This document shows, piece after piece, positions 46,230 through 57,391 of a stretch of DNA of 64,000 nt (the stretch's first letter is position 1; each line of letters begins with the position of its first letter). The DNA comes from Diplosphaera chodatii. Taxonomy: Eukaryota; Chlorophyta; Trebouxiophyceae; Prasiolales; Stichococcaceae. The translations under genes were made by a program, and so were the position numbers. The stretch lies in contig JAALGY010000010.1 of NCBI GenBank assembly GCA_032358165.1, positions 620,001-684,000 on the forward strand, read 5' to 3'. A model generated the notes under the pieces. That model searched no databases and was not told where the DNA came from. It saw only the letters and a program-made list of their open reading frames with translations.

Positions 46230-48747
46230 ATGGCCACAGACGACAGCAACAAGCGCGGCAAGCGGCACAAGAAGCAACAGCAGCAAGCCTCAGGGGACGA
46301 CATGCCGGCAATGGCACCGGAGGCGCTGCCTGATAGACTTCGGGATCAGCACCGTTTTGTCTCCTGCGGTCCTGATCTCAACATGCATGTCCGTCGACCA
46401 TGCACCTGCCTGCTGATCGCGCAGTGCACCCTGCACTGCTCAAACCTTGCACAAGTGGTTGGCAATGTGTTCGTGTCAGGTTTTCAAGTCAGCATCCTAA
46501 CCCTTGGGATGCTATGTGCAAGCAGACCGAGCTGCAAATGTTGCCATGCAGGCAAACACGGTCACATCGGCACATGCATACATGTCCCAAGACGTGGACA
46601 ACGCATGGTCATTTGACCACTTTGCCCGCAACTTTTCTGTCGACTTCAATAGTACGACAGCTGATGGCAATGACATCGAGTTTGATGTTAAGGGTGTCGA
46701 CCCGGCGATCATGAACGCCGTCAGGCGCATCCTCATCTCAGAGGTAATGTAGCTATATGATCGAGAGCGAAGCCATACAGCAGGCAGCAACCAGCAGGTA
46801 GCACAATGCAGCGAGACATCAAAGGCGTCGTGACGGGTCGCACCTGTATATGGGTGCAGGTGCCAACAGTTGCCATTGAGCATGTGTTCTTCCTCAACAA
46901 CACATCCATCATCGCGGTGAGCTGCCCGCCAGTGTACATGCTGCACAGCTTCGACATGTGAAGCCGTCATCGATGAGGCCGCTGCCATTATCAAGCGTGG
47001 TTGCTCCCTTGCGTTCCCATGTATGCGTGCAACATCATGATGCAGGATGAGATGTTGGCACACCGGCTGGGCCTCATACCGCTCAATATCGACCCTCGAA
47101 AGCTGCAGACCCGCCAGCGTAAGTGGGGTTGATGTTGCTGTCGCAGATCTCAACAGCTCATGGGCATTGCATCCGATCTAGGTGCACGAGCGCTCAAGGA
47201 CAGTGCACTGCCACAGCACACCTTCTGCTGCACCGCAATCCTTACTCAGGGCTGACGCTGCTGCTGCTGCTTCGTGGCGCAGCTGATGAGAGGGGCACAG
47301 AGCAGAACACGGTGGTCTTCAAGCTGCACGTGACCTGCAAGCGGAGAGGCGGCGTGAAGGACACAGCCACCATGCGCATGGTTGGCGGAGAGCTGGAAAA
47401 CGAAAAAGGTGCCATGCCGTGCTGGGTAAAACCCCATTCTGGTATGTCCCTGATGGTGCAGCGTGGTAGCCATATGCAGTACCTGACAAACTCGCTGCCT
47501 CGATGTGCAGTCCTGGCGGAGCAACTGCAATACCTACCAGGCGGCAGCGAGATCCCGGATGAGACCAACTGTCAGTTTGATGGCGACCAACAGGTGATGG
47601 TGCTTCCCCGAGACTGGGCTGTCACTGTGAACAGCAGTTCTGCAGTTCAAGTGCTTCCAGATGCGGACACAGTGGACATTGGTACTACTTGATCTTCGCA
47701 GGAGGCCCTCGGTCTCCCTGAGGAAGGCGTCAAGCCGGTTGTCGAGGACATCCTGCTGGCCAAGATGCGGCCGGGGCAGACCATCGAGCTCGAGGCCCAC
47801 TGCACCAAAGGTGGCTTGCTGCCTCCTGCCCCGCGTCATGCCTGTGACGTTCCGCCCATGGCTGAGCAGCAATATCATACCTGCACAGTGCAGTTGAATG
47901 CTGTGCTGGGTCGTGGGCTGACTGCAGCTGCTCATGCACAGGCGTGGGCACAGAGCATGCCAAATGGTCCCCTGTCGCCACTGCATGGTATCGGCTCAAC
48001 CCCGAAGTTGTGCTGCTGAAGGTGTGCCGCTGCCCATTTGGACTGTGCCGTGTACGTGGCTTGTACATACTTTGTTGTAAACACAACAGACCCTATATCA
48101 GGACTGGTGGTCCATTTGTGTTTTCTATGCAGATGCTGGCTGCATGTTGCGACCAGTGGGTTAGTCCTTGTGATGTTCGATGTTGCCCAGGACATCACCG
48201 GCGAGCGCGCAGAGGAACTGATGCAGCTGTGCGCACCCAGCGAGCAAGAAGCCAAAGACGGGCACACGCCGCTGTTCCGCATTAACGGCTCTGGCTCCGC
48301 TCGAAACCTGGAGGTCGTCAAGACGCGCGGCAACGAGCATCATCTCGAGAAGGTCTGCATACCGTGTCAGATTGGCGCGGCCAGCCACACGTGAAGTCTT
48401 CTTGAACTGTCAGAGTTGTGCTGGGGATTTAGGACCCATTCTGTGTCCTGGCTGACAGCGCTGCTTGCCTGAGGTTGCAGCTGCGGAAGCTGCTGGGCGA
48501 AACAGAGTGGGAGGACAGCTTCGAGGTCCGCAAGGACAAGGAGCACTTCATCTTCACGGTGCAGTCCACAGGTGCGGCATCTGCAGCGCCGTGTGGGCCG
48601 TGACATTTTGCTGTGCAAGAGCATACATGGTGATCAAGGGTACGTGTCTCCGTACGTGCAGGGATATTGCCGCCAGCGGTGCTATGGGAACAGGCACTGG
48701 ACGTGCTCAGCGACAAGTGCGACAAGTTGATGGAGAACCTGCCATAG
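46230..48747 (+). CDS. RPAC1: RNA polymerase I and III subunit AC40 (RPAC1/POLR1C)
   Basis: AC40 is the alpha-like subunit that pairs with AC19 in assembly of RNA polymerases I and III in the nucleus. ATG 46230 opens a Lys/Gln-rich leader. Diagnostic segments follow over several exons: NAWSFDHFARNFSVDF, FDVKGVDPAIMNAVRRILIS, VPTVAIEHVFFLNNTSIIA, DEMLAHRLGLIPLNIDPRKL, VFKLHVTC, VEDILLAKMRPGQTIELEAH, GTEHAKWSPVATAWYRLNP, and a C-terminal dimerisation part (EHHLEK, WEDSFEVRKDKEHFIFTVQS). The last exon ends LDVLSDKCDKLMENLP at TAG 48745-48747. All alpha-motif segments needed for dimerisation are visible, so the gene looks intact. Confidence 0.93.
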
Positions 48748-49191
48748 ATGGTGCTGCTGCGCAACTGCATGGGTTTGCATCCAGATAGGCAGCTTGCTCC
48801 GGAACAGAAGTCTTCAGCGCTCAATGATGGTCAACTAGTCCTGATGTGGCTTGACGCACTTTTACAAACCATCAGAGAAGGAGATACGTGCAAGTGCGTG
48901 TCGACAGCGACATGTCCTGTTCATTGATAGACGGTGCTGACTACTGCTGATAAAGTTGAGTTGTGAAGTTCACCTCTGAGCCTTGACCCTTCACAGTGCC
49001 GTACATTTCCCGTACACGAATTCAAGCTTTGCGATTTCAGCCAGCTGCATTTGGCAATCCACTGACAGCGCTCATATCCTGCGTTCTGTAGCAACGCCTA
49101 CGACATACAGATACTGCACTTGCAGGCATGTGACAAGCAGGCGACGGGGTGGATCTGGGCAGCCACCTGCACATTCACCAACACCCAGACC
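48748..49191. other. Intergenic stretch between two plus-strand genes
   Basis: No coding feature was recognised. It should include the 5' leader of the kinase gene. Confidence 0.35.
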
Positions 49192-52100
49192 ATGCCAGGT
49201 TTCAAGCCACCCGCGCTGGACATCCCGCAAGAGCCCAAGACACCCTACTCTTTGTGAGTGCAACGCTACTTTGCTGTCAAACGACACACACAGGCTGCGC
49301 CACCTGCAATGGTTTGGCAATTGCATGTTGCAATCGATGTCGGTCTGCTGTTGTCCATTTCAGGCAGGGCACTCAACTACCCAACGCTTGCATCAAGTTC
49401 AACTACTGTGGCCTGTTCGACCCTGTGTTTGATGATGGCGGTGAAGTTGCAGCGACCACCATGCACGATGGGCTGTGCTTTCATCTGCCGTGCAGGACGC
49501 AGAGCGGCACATTTTCGGAAGGTGACTTTTCAATCGGCAGAGGTGGGTTGATCATCGGTGGCAGCCAACAGAAAGGGCGTTACGAAGCAGCAGGGTGCGT
49601 CCTTGATCCCTGCTGCCACATGCCACCTATGCATTGGCTTGGTCCTGTCTGTGTGCAGTGCAGCCATTAGACAGCAGCAACTATCAGCAGATAGTGCCAA
49701 TATACCGTAACCACTGTGCCTCTGTGTATATACTACGCAGGTTGCACAATGGAACAGCAGTGTCGCCGGGGCACGCAGGGCTCTTCGGCACAGCACTCCC
49801 CGACATGGCAGAGGTGTGGCCGCAATGCCATCGCCCCCAGCCACTCGCAAAATGTACTATCCATCCGTTGCCTGGCCCCACGTCACTCTCACCACCCTCA
49901 CTTGCCGATTGAGCCTGCATTTGATGTCACTGACATGCACACTGTGATGTGTGTCGGTGCCAGGTGGGCGAGGAGGCGGAAGCAGAGGAGGAGCAGCAGC
50001 TGCGCGAGCTGCGGCTGGAGGATCTGGAGGACCACGGGGCGGTGGGTGCCGGCACCAGCGGCGTGGTGAACAAGGTGGTGCACCTCCCCACCGGCCGCAC
50101 CCTCGCCCTCAAGGTGCGCCGGCCATCCGGATTGAACAACCTGATAGGCATGTGATAGGCATGTCTGATCGTGTCCTCCGTCTGAAGCCTGAGGTGCAGC
50201 TGACAAGGCTTGTCAGTTGCTTGCGCGGGTGGGGTTGTGGACTTCGGTGGAAGGTGGCATGCAGGTGCAAGCGAGTCACAGTCTGCTTGGCACTGCAGGT
50301 CATGCAGTTTGATGTCAGCAACGACACCGTGCGGAAGCAGATCACAGCGGAGCTGCGCACGCTGTACGACTCGCACCACGCCTTCATCGTGCGCTACTAC
50401 CAGGTTGGCTATACTACCTTGATTGCATCCAGTACAAATGATTCGCAGCAACCCTGAAACTGTAAGCATTTGTACAAGCAATTGCTGAGCAGGGCAGCGA
50501 ACGGGACGATGCACTCGTGCTGCCTCAGGCGTACTTTGAGGGCGGCTGCATCATTGTGATCATGGAGTTCATGGACGGGGGGACGCTCGCCCACCTGCTG
50601 CAGCAGCTGCGCATCATTGAGGAGCCCTACCTCGCTGTGCTTGCACGCCAGGTCCGCCCGCTTGCCTTTGAGCTGTTCCTGCCTGTCAGCCATGATGTGA
50701 ACTGGGAGCAGCAAGCTGCTTCGGTTCTGTCTTTTCAATTAGCAAGTGAGGTTTCTGGAGCAAGGGTTGAACCAACGACCCGCTCTGATGTGCCACAGGC
50801 GCTTTTGGGGCTGAACTACCTGCACAAGGACCTGCGCGTCATCCACCGCGACATCAAGCCGTCAAACCTGCTGCTGTCCACTTCTGGCACGCTCAAGATC
50901 TCGGACTTTGGGGTGCGCTCTCAAGTGGCTTTCTGAGTACTGCATGAGGCATCACTAAGATTGCATGACGCGACCGCAGGAACTTTGCTGGTATGGGTCC
51001 TTATCCTTAGCATTAGCAGCGCTGCCGGGCATGCTGCCAACGCTCAGAAGGCTCAGGGAGGGGTATCTGGGTCGGCAGGTGTCGGGGCACTTGGACAGCA
51101 GCGTCAGCCAGGCTGCCAGCTGGGTGGGCACCGTCACATACATGAGCCCGGAGCGCATCCGGGGCGCGCCCTACGGGGTGTCCTCCGACGTGTGGTCCCT
51201 GGGCCTCACGCTGCTGGAGGCCGCCACCGGCCGCTTCCCCTACCCCAGCGAGGGGGTGCGCCATTTGGCAGTGGAGGGTCATACTGTGAGGCCAGAGGAC
51301 CTGCAGCTGTGGCATGAGAGCGCCATCTGTGGCACAGCTGAGGAAGAGAAGGCTGCTTTCCATCATGCTGCCCCGCATCGTGCCTGGTGCGGTTCATCCG
51401 AGGACAGCATGCGCTGTACGTCCATAACAGGGCCTGTGGTGCTGCAGAGCCCCAGCGCGTCGACCGGCCTAGGGTTCTGGGACCTGCTGGCGCACATTGT
51501 GGAGCAGCCGGTGCCGGTACCGCCGCTCGGCGCAGGCCCCGCCATGTCGCCCCAGCTCGCCGACTTCCTCACGCAGGCGCTCACCAAGGTAGGGACATAG
51601 CAGGGGCATTGCAACATACGCTGCGATGCTGGACTCCGTCGTTGATTGAGCGTCACTCAGAAGTGGTGCGCCGTGAGGCACGCCTGAGAATATGCAGTGC
51701 CGAACATCGGTTGCAGCGCCTTGTGACTGAATGCCACTCCAACCACCTGCAGGACCCAGCGCAGCGGCCCTCAGCAGCGGAGCTGCTGCAGCACCCCTTC
51801 CTGCAGCCGGCAGCCAGCGGCGCCCCACCAGCAGACCTGGCAGAGCTGGTCGCCCAAGCAGCAGCGACACACAGCTGTACGAGCAGCCTGGTACGGCTTG
51901 AAGCCATTGCTGCTGGCGTTCAGACCCATCGTGGGGTGATTGCTACATCGCTGGGTGTCCAACGCTACCTTTGCATAACATGCTGATGCTCAGCTGTTGA
52001 GGCCATGCTCACATGACACTAAATGGTATGCCTCTTTTCACCTACGCGGTATGATGTCATGAGACCGCAATCATTCAATGTCTCGCTCCGTCAGCTTGGA

Positions 52101-52201
52101 CATTGCTTTCTTCGCAGGAGGGGCCTCTCGGTGCAGCAGCAGTGGCGCTGCCGCTGTCAGCGACGCAGGTGCCACCGCCGCCCGGTTTTGGCGGATGGTG
52201 A
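49192..52201 (+). CDS. MAP kinase kinase (MKK3-like)
   Basis: MAP kinase kinases phosphorylate MAP kinases on the TxY loop. ATG 49192 ([20 protein letters not shown]) precedes a strong GTGAGT donor; exon 2 begins in phase at 49364 ([19 protein letters not shown]). The kinase domain has the Gly loop [14 protein letters not shown] (ATP Lys), [24 protein letters not shown] (about 50840), ISDFG, then [19 protein letters not shown] with the plant-type S/T-x5-S/T activation loop, YMSPERI and [20 protein letters not shown]. After [17 protein letters not shown] the protein ends in a Pro-rich tail ([10 protein letters not shown]) at TGA 52199-52201; the NTF2 domain of plant MKK3 is not seen. The acidic N-terminal region before the kinase resembles MKK3 in position only. 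Confidence 0.88.
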
Positions 52202-52928
52202 CAGGCACCAGCAGTCCAAGGGTAACAACCCAGCAGAACAGTCAGCAGCATTTGATGGGCGCCATGGTGGCCGCATGCATCAAGGGACAGGCAGAAGGGT
52301 TCAAGGGGACGCCAAGCAGTGCAGTGGACAAAAATTTATCGAGGAACCTTGATGCAAGCTTGTGGCATCCATGCAAACATCGTGCGCAGTATCGTGCAGT
52401 TCATGGCGGCTGTCTGAGCAGAACTGCCTGGACGGAGGCTGGCCAGCAGGCACCTTCCCAACGTTCATCCGTGGATGACGCTCCAGGCGCCAGACTGGTG
52501 CGGTGGACGCTGCACAGCAGCTCTGAGTGGCCGTGTCGGCAGCGGTCTGCAGATCATGAGGCAGACTTCGACTCATGCTGTGCATACCGTAGGCCCCAAC
52601 AACAGAAAATATCGATAGTGAACTGAACACAGAGTACAGCACTACAGTTAGTCAGAGTTCTCCTTGAATGCAAGAGTACGGCACCAACCCCAAACTGCAG
52701 CAACAGATGCAACTGTGCCACTCTACTATACATCCGCATCAGGCTCAAAGTCAGACCTTGGAATATAAGAAAACTAAGAGCAGAACAACTATCAAGTTCA
52801 ATGACTATATTCTGCTCTGATGTGCCAGTCCGCTACCTCTTAGTCAACCTGCAAGCTTGGTTTCGGTCACCCTGGTGCATGTCCTGGCGGCCAGCTGGCC
52901 AGCTCAGTTGCAACACGCACTGGAGCAG
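52202..52928. other. Convergent intergenic region
   Basis: It lies between the MAP kinase kinase stop and the phosphatase gene stop on the other strand. Bases 52600-52830 are comparatively AT-rich and may be 3' untranslated sequence. No exon was recognised. Confidence 0.4.
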
Positions 52929-55562
52929 TCACAATGGTGCCCCATTTGCAGCAGCAGTCGCCTCCGCGGCACCAGGGTCCAGAAAAGCCGCGGGGTGCGA
53001 TGGCGAGTCGACTGAGGCTAGGCCCTCCCCCTCCAGGGCGGTCATCGTGGTCCTGGCCACCTGCATGCGGGATGATGCCATGAGCTGTCCGTACTAGCAA
53101 ACACACTCAGCGCAGTGACATGCTGCGTACAGAAGCCATTCGAGGTGGCCAAATTATATGACCAACACAGCAATCGCGACGCACTGCCCATCAGCACGCG
53201 GCTGACCTGCTGGATGGCGCTCCGCAGCGCAGCAATCTCGGCGCGCGCCGACTTGAGGGCGTCCAGCTCCGCAAGCAGCTCGTCGCCCTGCTCATCAGCA
53301 GCGGCCGCCTGCCGCAGCATGGCAACCTCCTCCCGTGCCGCCGCCAGCTCATCCTGTGCCTGCAGTGCAGGGCAGCGCTCAGGACAGCTTGCTTCAGCCG
53401 TCTATCCTGCGCAGCATTGCTGTGTGCTCGCAGGCCTGCTAGGCTACTTGTGTGCCTCTGCCATGAGACCATGCTCACCACCTTTCGGATCAGCTTGCGG
53501 CAATTGTGCACCATTGTGTGGCACGTGCAACGTGTCGTGAGCATTGCCGTCAGATGCTCAGCCGGCTGTGGATATGGTGGCACCTGCTTGAAGGCGCCGC
53601 GCTCGACCTCGGCGGCGGCCTGCAACTCGGCCAGCTCCTCATTGCGCACATTCACCTGCTCCCCGTTCATGCATGCCAGGCTGTTCAGCTGCCCCTCCTG
53701 CAGGTCCTGCATGTTGTGCACAAGGATCGTCAGCAACCAACGTGCATGCACAAGACATTCTCGGTTGTGCCGACATGCCGTACTGCAGAAGTGCCCAGCA
53801 CAACAAGGTCTGCACGCGCCTGCAGGTGAGTGAATGCTCATGCGGGGATGCATGAGCATTCATGCTGTGCTAATCACCCTGCTGCGTGCAAGCGGCAGGG
53901 CCTCCTCCGCACCTTGAGCGCGGAGACCAGGGACAGGCTGCAGCCCATGCCGCGGGTGAAGGTCTCCTGGAGCAGCAGGCGCTCGGCGGCGGCCCAGTCG
54001 CCGTTGGAGCTGCCGGGGCGGCCCTCCGCCTGGCGCCCCCGGTACACCGCCTTCGCCAGCCCCATCAGCTCCTCGGTGCGCCCCTCCAGCAGCCGGCCCC
54101 GCACCGACTGCGGCGCAGCGGCAGTGCCTTGAGCACAGCATTTGAGGCGGCCATGATGAGCGTATCTTGGGACATCCTGCCAAAGTGCCTTGCATGGCAC
54201 TGGGTTCACCCAACTGACGACTGATTGGTCATTCGTGGCTGCCGCTGTCACTCGACGAATGTAGGCATGCGGCCTGTGACCTCCATTGCTGCACCACAGC
54301 GGTGCAGGCGCAGCAGTGGCGAATTCCAGCAGATGCCTTTGAGTCAGGTGCAAGCGAAGCGGGCACCTTCCAGCAGTCGATGTAAGGGTGCGCCTGCGGA
54401 CGCTTGGCCTTCACGTGGCCCACTGCATCGTCAAGCTGCCACCCCTTGACGAAGGTGAGATAGCCCACCACAGTGAGCGTCGCACGGTTGATGCCCGCCG
54501 TGCAGTGCACATACACCGTCTTGCCCATGGAGAGCAGCAGGTGTAACGTGCGGACGGCCTCTGGCAGCATCAGCGCCTGCAGGAGGAAAGCATTGCACGG
54601 TCAAGCATGTTGAGCCGTTGCTGTGGCGGCAGAATCTGCCAGATAGGTTGGACGCCTGCGGGCAGTACCTGATCGCCGTGGTCAAAGTCACGTACTGCGA
54701 CCCGGGCGATGACCACCTCCCTCTCGATGGCCCGCTGCCGTATTGCGTCCCAGCTGCAGGGTGCGTGGCATCATCAGCACAGGCTGCGACACCAGGCTGA
54801 GGACGTGTCAGGGTTTCGAGGACAGGCAGGCATGCGTGACCAGGCGGCGCACCCAATCTGCAGCGCATCATGGCACACGTCGCTCTGTAGGCAAATGATG
54901 GCGTTGATGCCGGCTTCATTAACCAGCCGATCCTGCGTGGGTGGTGCCTGTTGGTTGGCAGCGCACTTAGCAAGCCTTTGGACAGTCTGGCATTTGCTGT
55001 CGTGCACGAGGCTCAGGGCCTTTCACTGTTGTGGCTCACCACGTCACTGGCACTGCGAGGGCATGACCCTACGGTGATGTTGTCCTCGACCTTGTCCCAG
55101 TTGAGCGTCCAGCGCCTGCATGCACAGGCCAGGCGGTTGGCTGACACAACCGCAGGGTCAGACAAGCTGGGCCAGCTGCAGCACCACACAGTCCTGCAGC
55201 AGGCAGCACAAGCGTGGCTGGTGACATCGCAGGGCCGCCCGCTACGGATCAGCCCACCATTCGTCGGAGCTGCCCACGCCACCGGCCTCTTCCCGCCGCT
55301 TCTCATTTGCCGCCGCCTCCGCTTCTGTGGCCGCTGCGGCGCCTGCACAGGCAAGGCGGTGTCTTGAACGCCTTCATATGGTTACGGCATCATACCATAT
55401 CGAGCACACTGCCAGCAGGGTCCGGGCGGCCGGACAAGGGGGCAGTGCCAAGCCAGTCCAACAGTGCTTCGCAAGCACAGCAGGTGCGTGCACGCACCCT
55501 GCACGGCCACACACGGCGTCGAAGGAGTATGTGCAAGCTGCCACGACGCAAGCTGAGCCGCA
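52929..55562 (-). CDS. Dual-specificity phosphatase with C-terminal coiled coil
   Basis: The catalytic loop HCTAGINR lies at about 54507-54484 (C and R of the CX5R motif intact), with a probable general-acid loop VRDFDHGDQ and substrate-side motif VKAKRPQAHPYIDCW. Upstream exons give WDKVEDNITVGSCPRSASD (N-terminal phosphatase start) and NEAGINAIICLQSDVCHDAL. After the catalytic domain come GRLLEGRTEELMGLAKAVYR and LLLQETFTRGMGCSLSLVSA, then two Glu/Ala/Leu-rich exons with coiled-coil character (NEELAELQAAAEVERGAF; AREEVAMLRQAAAADEQG) and a last exon ending AEATAAANGAPL at TGA 52931-52929. The most 5' frame (55562) is rich in Arg, Ser and Leu, like a plastid transit peptide, but the start is a guess. 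The sequence recalls plant glucan phosphatases; the substrate is unknown. Confidence 0.75.
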
Positions 55563-55979
55563 TGCTCCTGCCGAAGTGGTCGCAGTCTGTCCACCGCTCC
55601 TTGGCGAAATGCTCCGATAGATACCCGCACCTGCTGCGACCCCGTCTTGCAGCCAAGCATACTTGCTTACCAGAATGACAGGTTGCTGTGCGGTTGGAGA
55701 GCTCTGAAACGTCGGCCCTCGGACGTGCACCGATAATGCTCACTTGACCCGGAGATGTAACGCTTGACTTTGATTGGCTTGCAGACGCGCAATGAGGTTG
55801 CACGTCCAACTCTTGTTGCTTGCAGGTGCTACGCATGCAAATGCTCTCGCGGGATTCGATTTTGAGGCCAGATCGCGAGATCGGGTCGCCAGAGCATCAC
55901 GACCAAACCCGGCATGTGATGCCAGCTTGCCACCCGACGGCTACGATCCGTTACTACGCTGTTTACAAAACCAGTTCCT
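55563..55979. promoter_or_regulatory. Divergent intergenic region
   Basis: It separates the phosphatase gene (minus) and the TenI-like gene (plus). An upstream non-coding or transit-peptide exon of the latter could lie here, since the frame ahead of 55980 is open back to about 55917 without ATG. Confidence 0.35.
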
Positions 55980-56732
55980 ATGCTGATCGTGATCACACCA
56001 CCTACATGCGTGTCGCAGGAGCACACAATTGTACGCACACTGTTCGATCAAGGGCTGCAGCGACTGCACATCCGAAAGCCTGGATGGTCTGAGGATGCGA
56101 TCGAGAGTTACGTGGACCGCATTGATGCGTATCGGGAGCGTATAGTGCTGCATAGCACTGCGCATCTTGCTGCCAGGCTGGGCGTCAAGGTACTGTGTGG
56201 CTATGCGAACAGCAATGTGATGACCGCATGTCGCGCGCCGCCTTGGCTGCAGAGGCAGTGTACATAGTGTCCGGAGAGACGGCGCATACCTAACACATAG
56301 CCACATGAGGTGGCCGACATAGCGTTGCAGGGCGTGCACTACACTGAGGGCACGCGCCCGCGGCCGCCATTGCCATCTGCCGCTGGCAGCACGACGTCCA
56401 CCTCCTTCCACAGCCTGGGGCAGCTGCGCACCGACTGGGGACCTGCCCTCAGCTACGCATTCCTGAGTCCCATTTTTGACAGCATCAGCAAAGAGGGCTA
56501 CAGCGCTGCCCGGTTTGACCGCTGCGAGCTGCTACAAGTACTTGACAAGTGCCCTTTCCCAGTGTTTGCGCTGGGCGGCATAAAGAGAGAAAATATGCAG
56601 GAGGCCAAACACATGGGTTTTGCTGGGGCTGCAGTGATTGGCAGCGTTTGGCAGGCCGACAACCCTGTGACAGCATGGCAGCGCCTGCAACAGGCGGCAG
56701 ATGAGGCCTGGGTGCATGAGCAGATGTTGTAG
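55980..56732 (+). CDS. TenI/thiamine-phosphate-synthase-like protein
   Basis: The family is a TIM barrel that makes thiamine phosphate (ThiE) or aromatises the thiazole phosphate (TenI). Exon 1, 55980-56189, encodes MLIVITPP, LHIRKPGWSEDAIESYVDRI and RIVLHSTAHLAARLGVK; it joins in phase 0 to an exon starting at 56332 (GVHYTEG). The second exon holds SYAFLSPIFDSISKEGYSA and PVFALGGIKRENM with GFAGAAVIGSVW, the phosphate-binding loops of the barrel, and ends at TAG 56730-56732. Length is about 203 residues, normal for the family. The motif HIRKPGW is one I associate with short TenI proteins of Bacteroidetes-type bacteria, so a bacterial origin is possible (inference). No transit peptide is visible with this start. 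Confidence 0.82.
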
Positions 56733-57391
56733 ACATCGTGTGACTGGAATTTCCTTTGCACCTTCTGAAGCACCCCACACAATGGTGAACTGAGTGAGGC
56801 ACTGGATGGCGCTGCTCAGTGACCATGCAGTCACATTCCACAAAACCCTGACATCGTGCAATGTGGAAGTGTGATGTGTAAACGAGGATTTTAGCTGCTG
56901 GATGTCAAGTTGCGGACATGCTCCATGTCGTTATTGGGCAGCAACTGATGCGTCATGCACGCTGACGCCAAAGTAGGTCAAAAGCCCGTGTCCGGTACAA
57001 CGTACCAGGGAGCATCAGCCATGTATTTTGGTATGCTGCAAACAAGCACGCAGAAAGAGAGTCCGCGCGCATGTGTGGAGTCTCGTGCCCGTACATACCG
57101 CGACGGCATGCAGATGACACCATTGATGCACCCATTTCTTCAATCATTGTGATAATGAGGTTGTCGACATCTGATCGTGTGCACTGACCAAGGCGGCGAG
57201 GGAACGCGTCACGCCTGTAAAGATTAGTCGCACAGCTTGATTGCCGCTGGCAGTGGACAGGTTGCTGGCCTCAGCTGAGGAGTTTTCAACCGCAGGGTGC
57301 CGCAGCAGGCGCTGGGCCATGTGTAGTGCCAGTGCTTGGCAGTGTTGAAGCCATTCAGCGGTGCTTCCCCAGTGCTGCGGGTGCACACAGC
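56733..57391. other. Intergenic stretch
   Basis: No recognisable gene. A minus-strand open frame at 57144-57386 has no family match or intron support. It should contain the promoter of the first pseudokinase gene. Confidence 0.4.

Noticed and set aside
57144..57386. Minus-strand open frame as a small gene
   Set aside because: No family match and overlaps the likely promoter of the pseudokinase gene.
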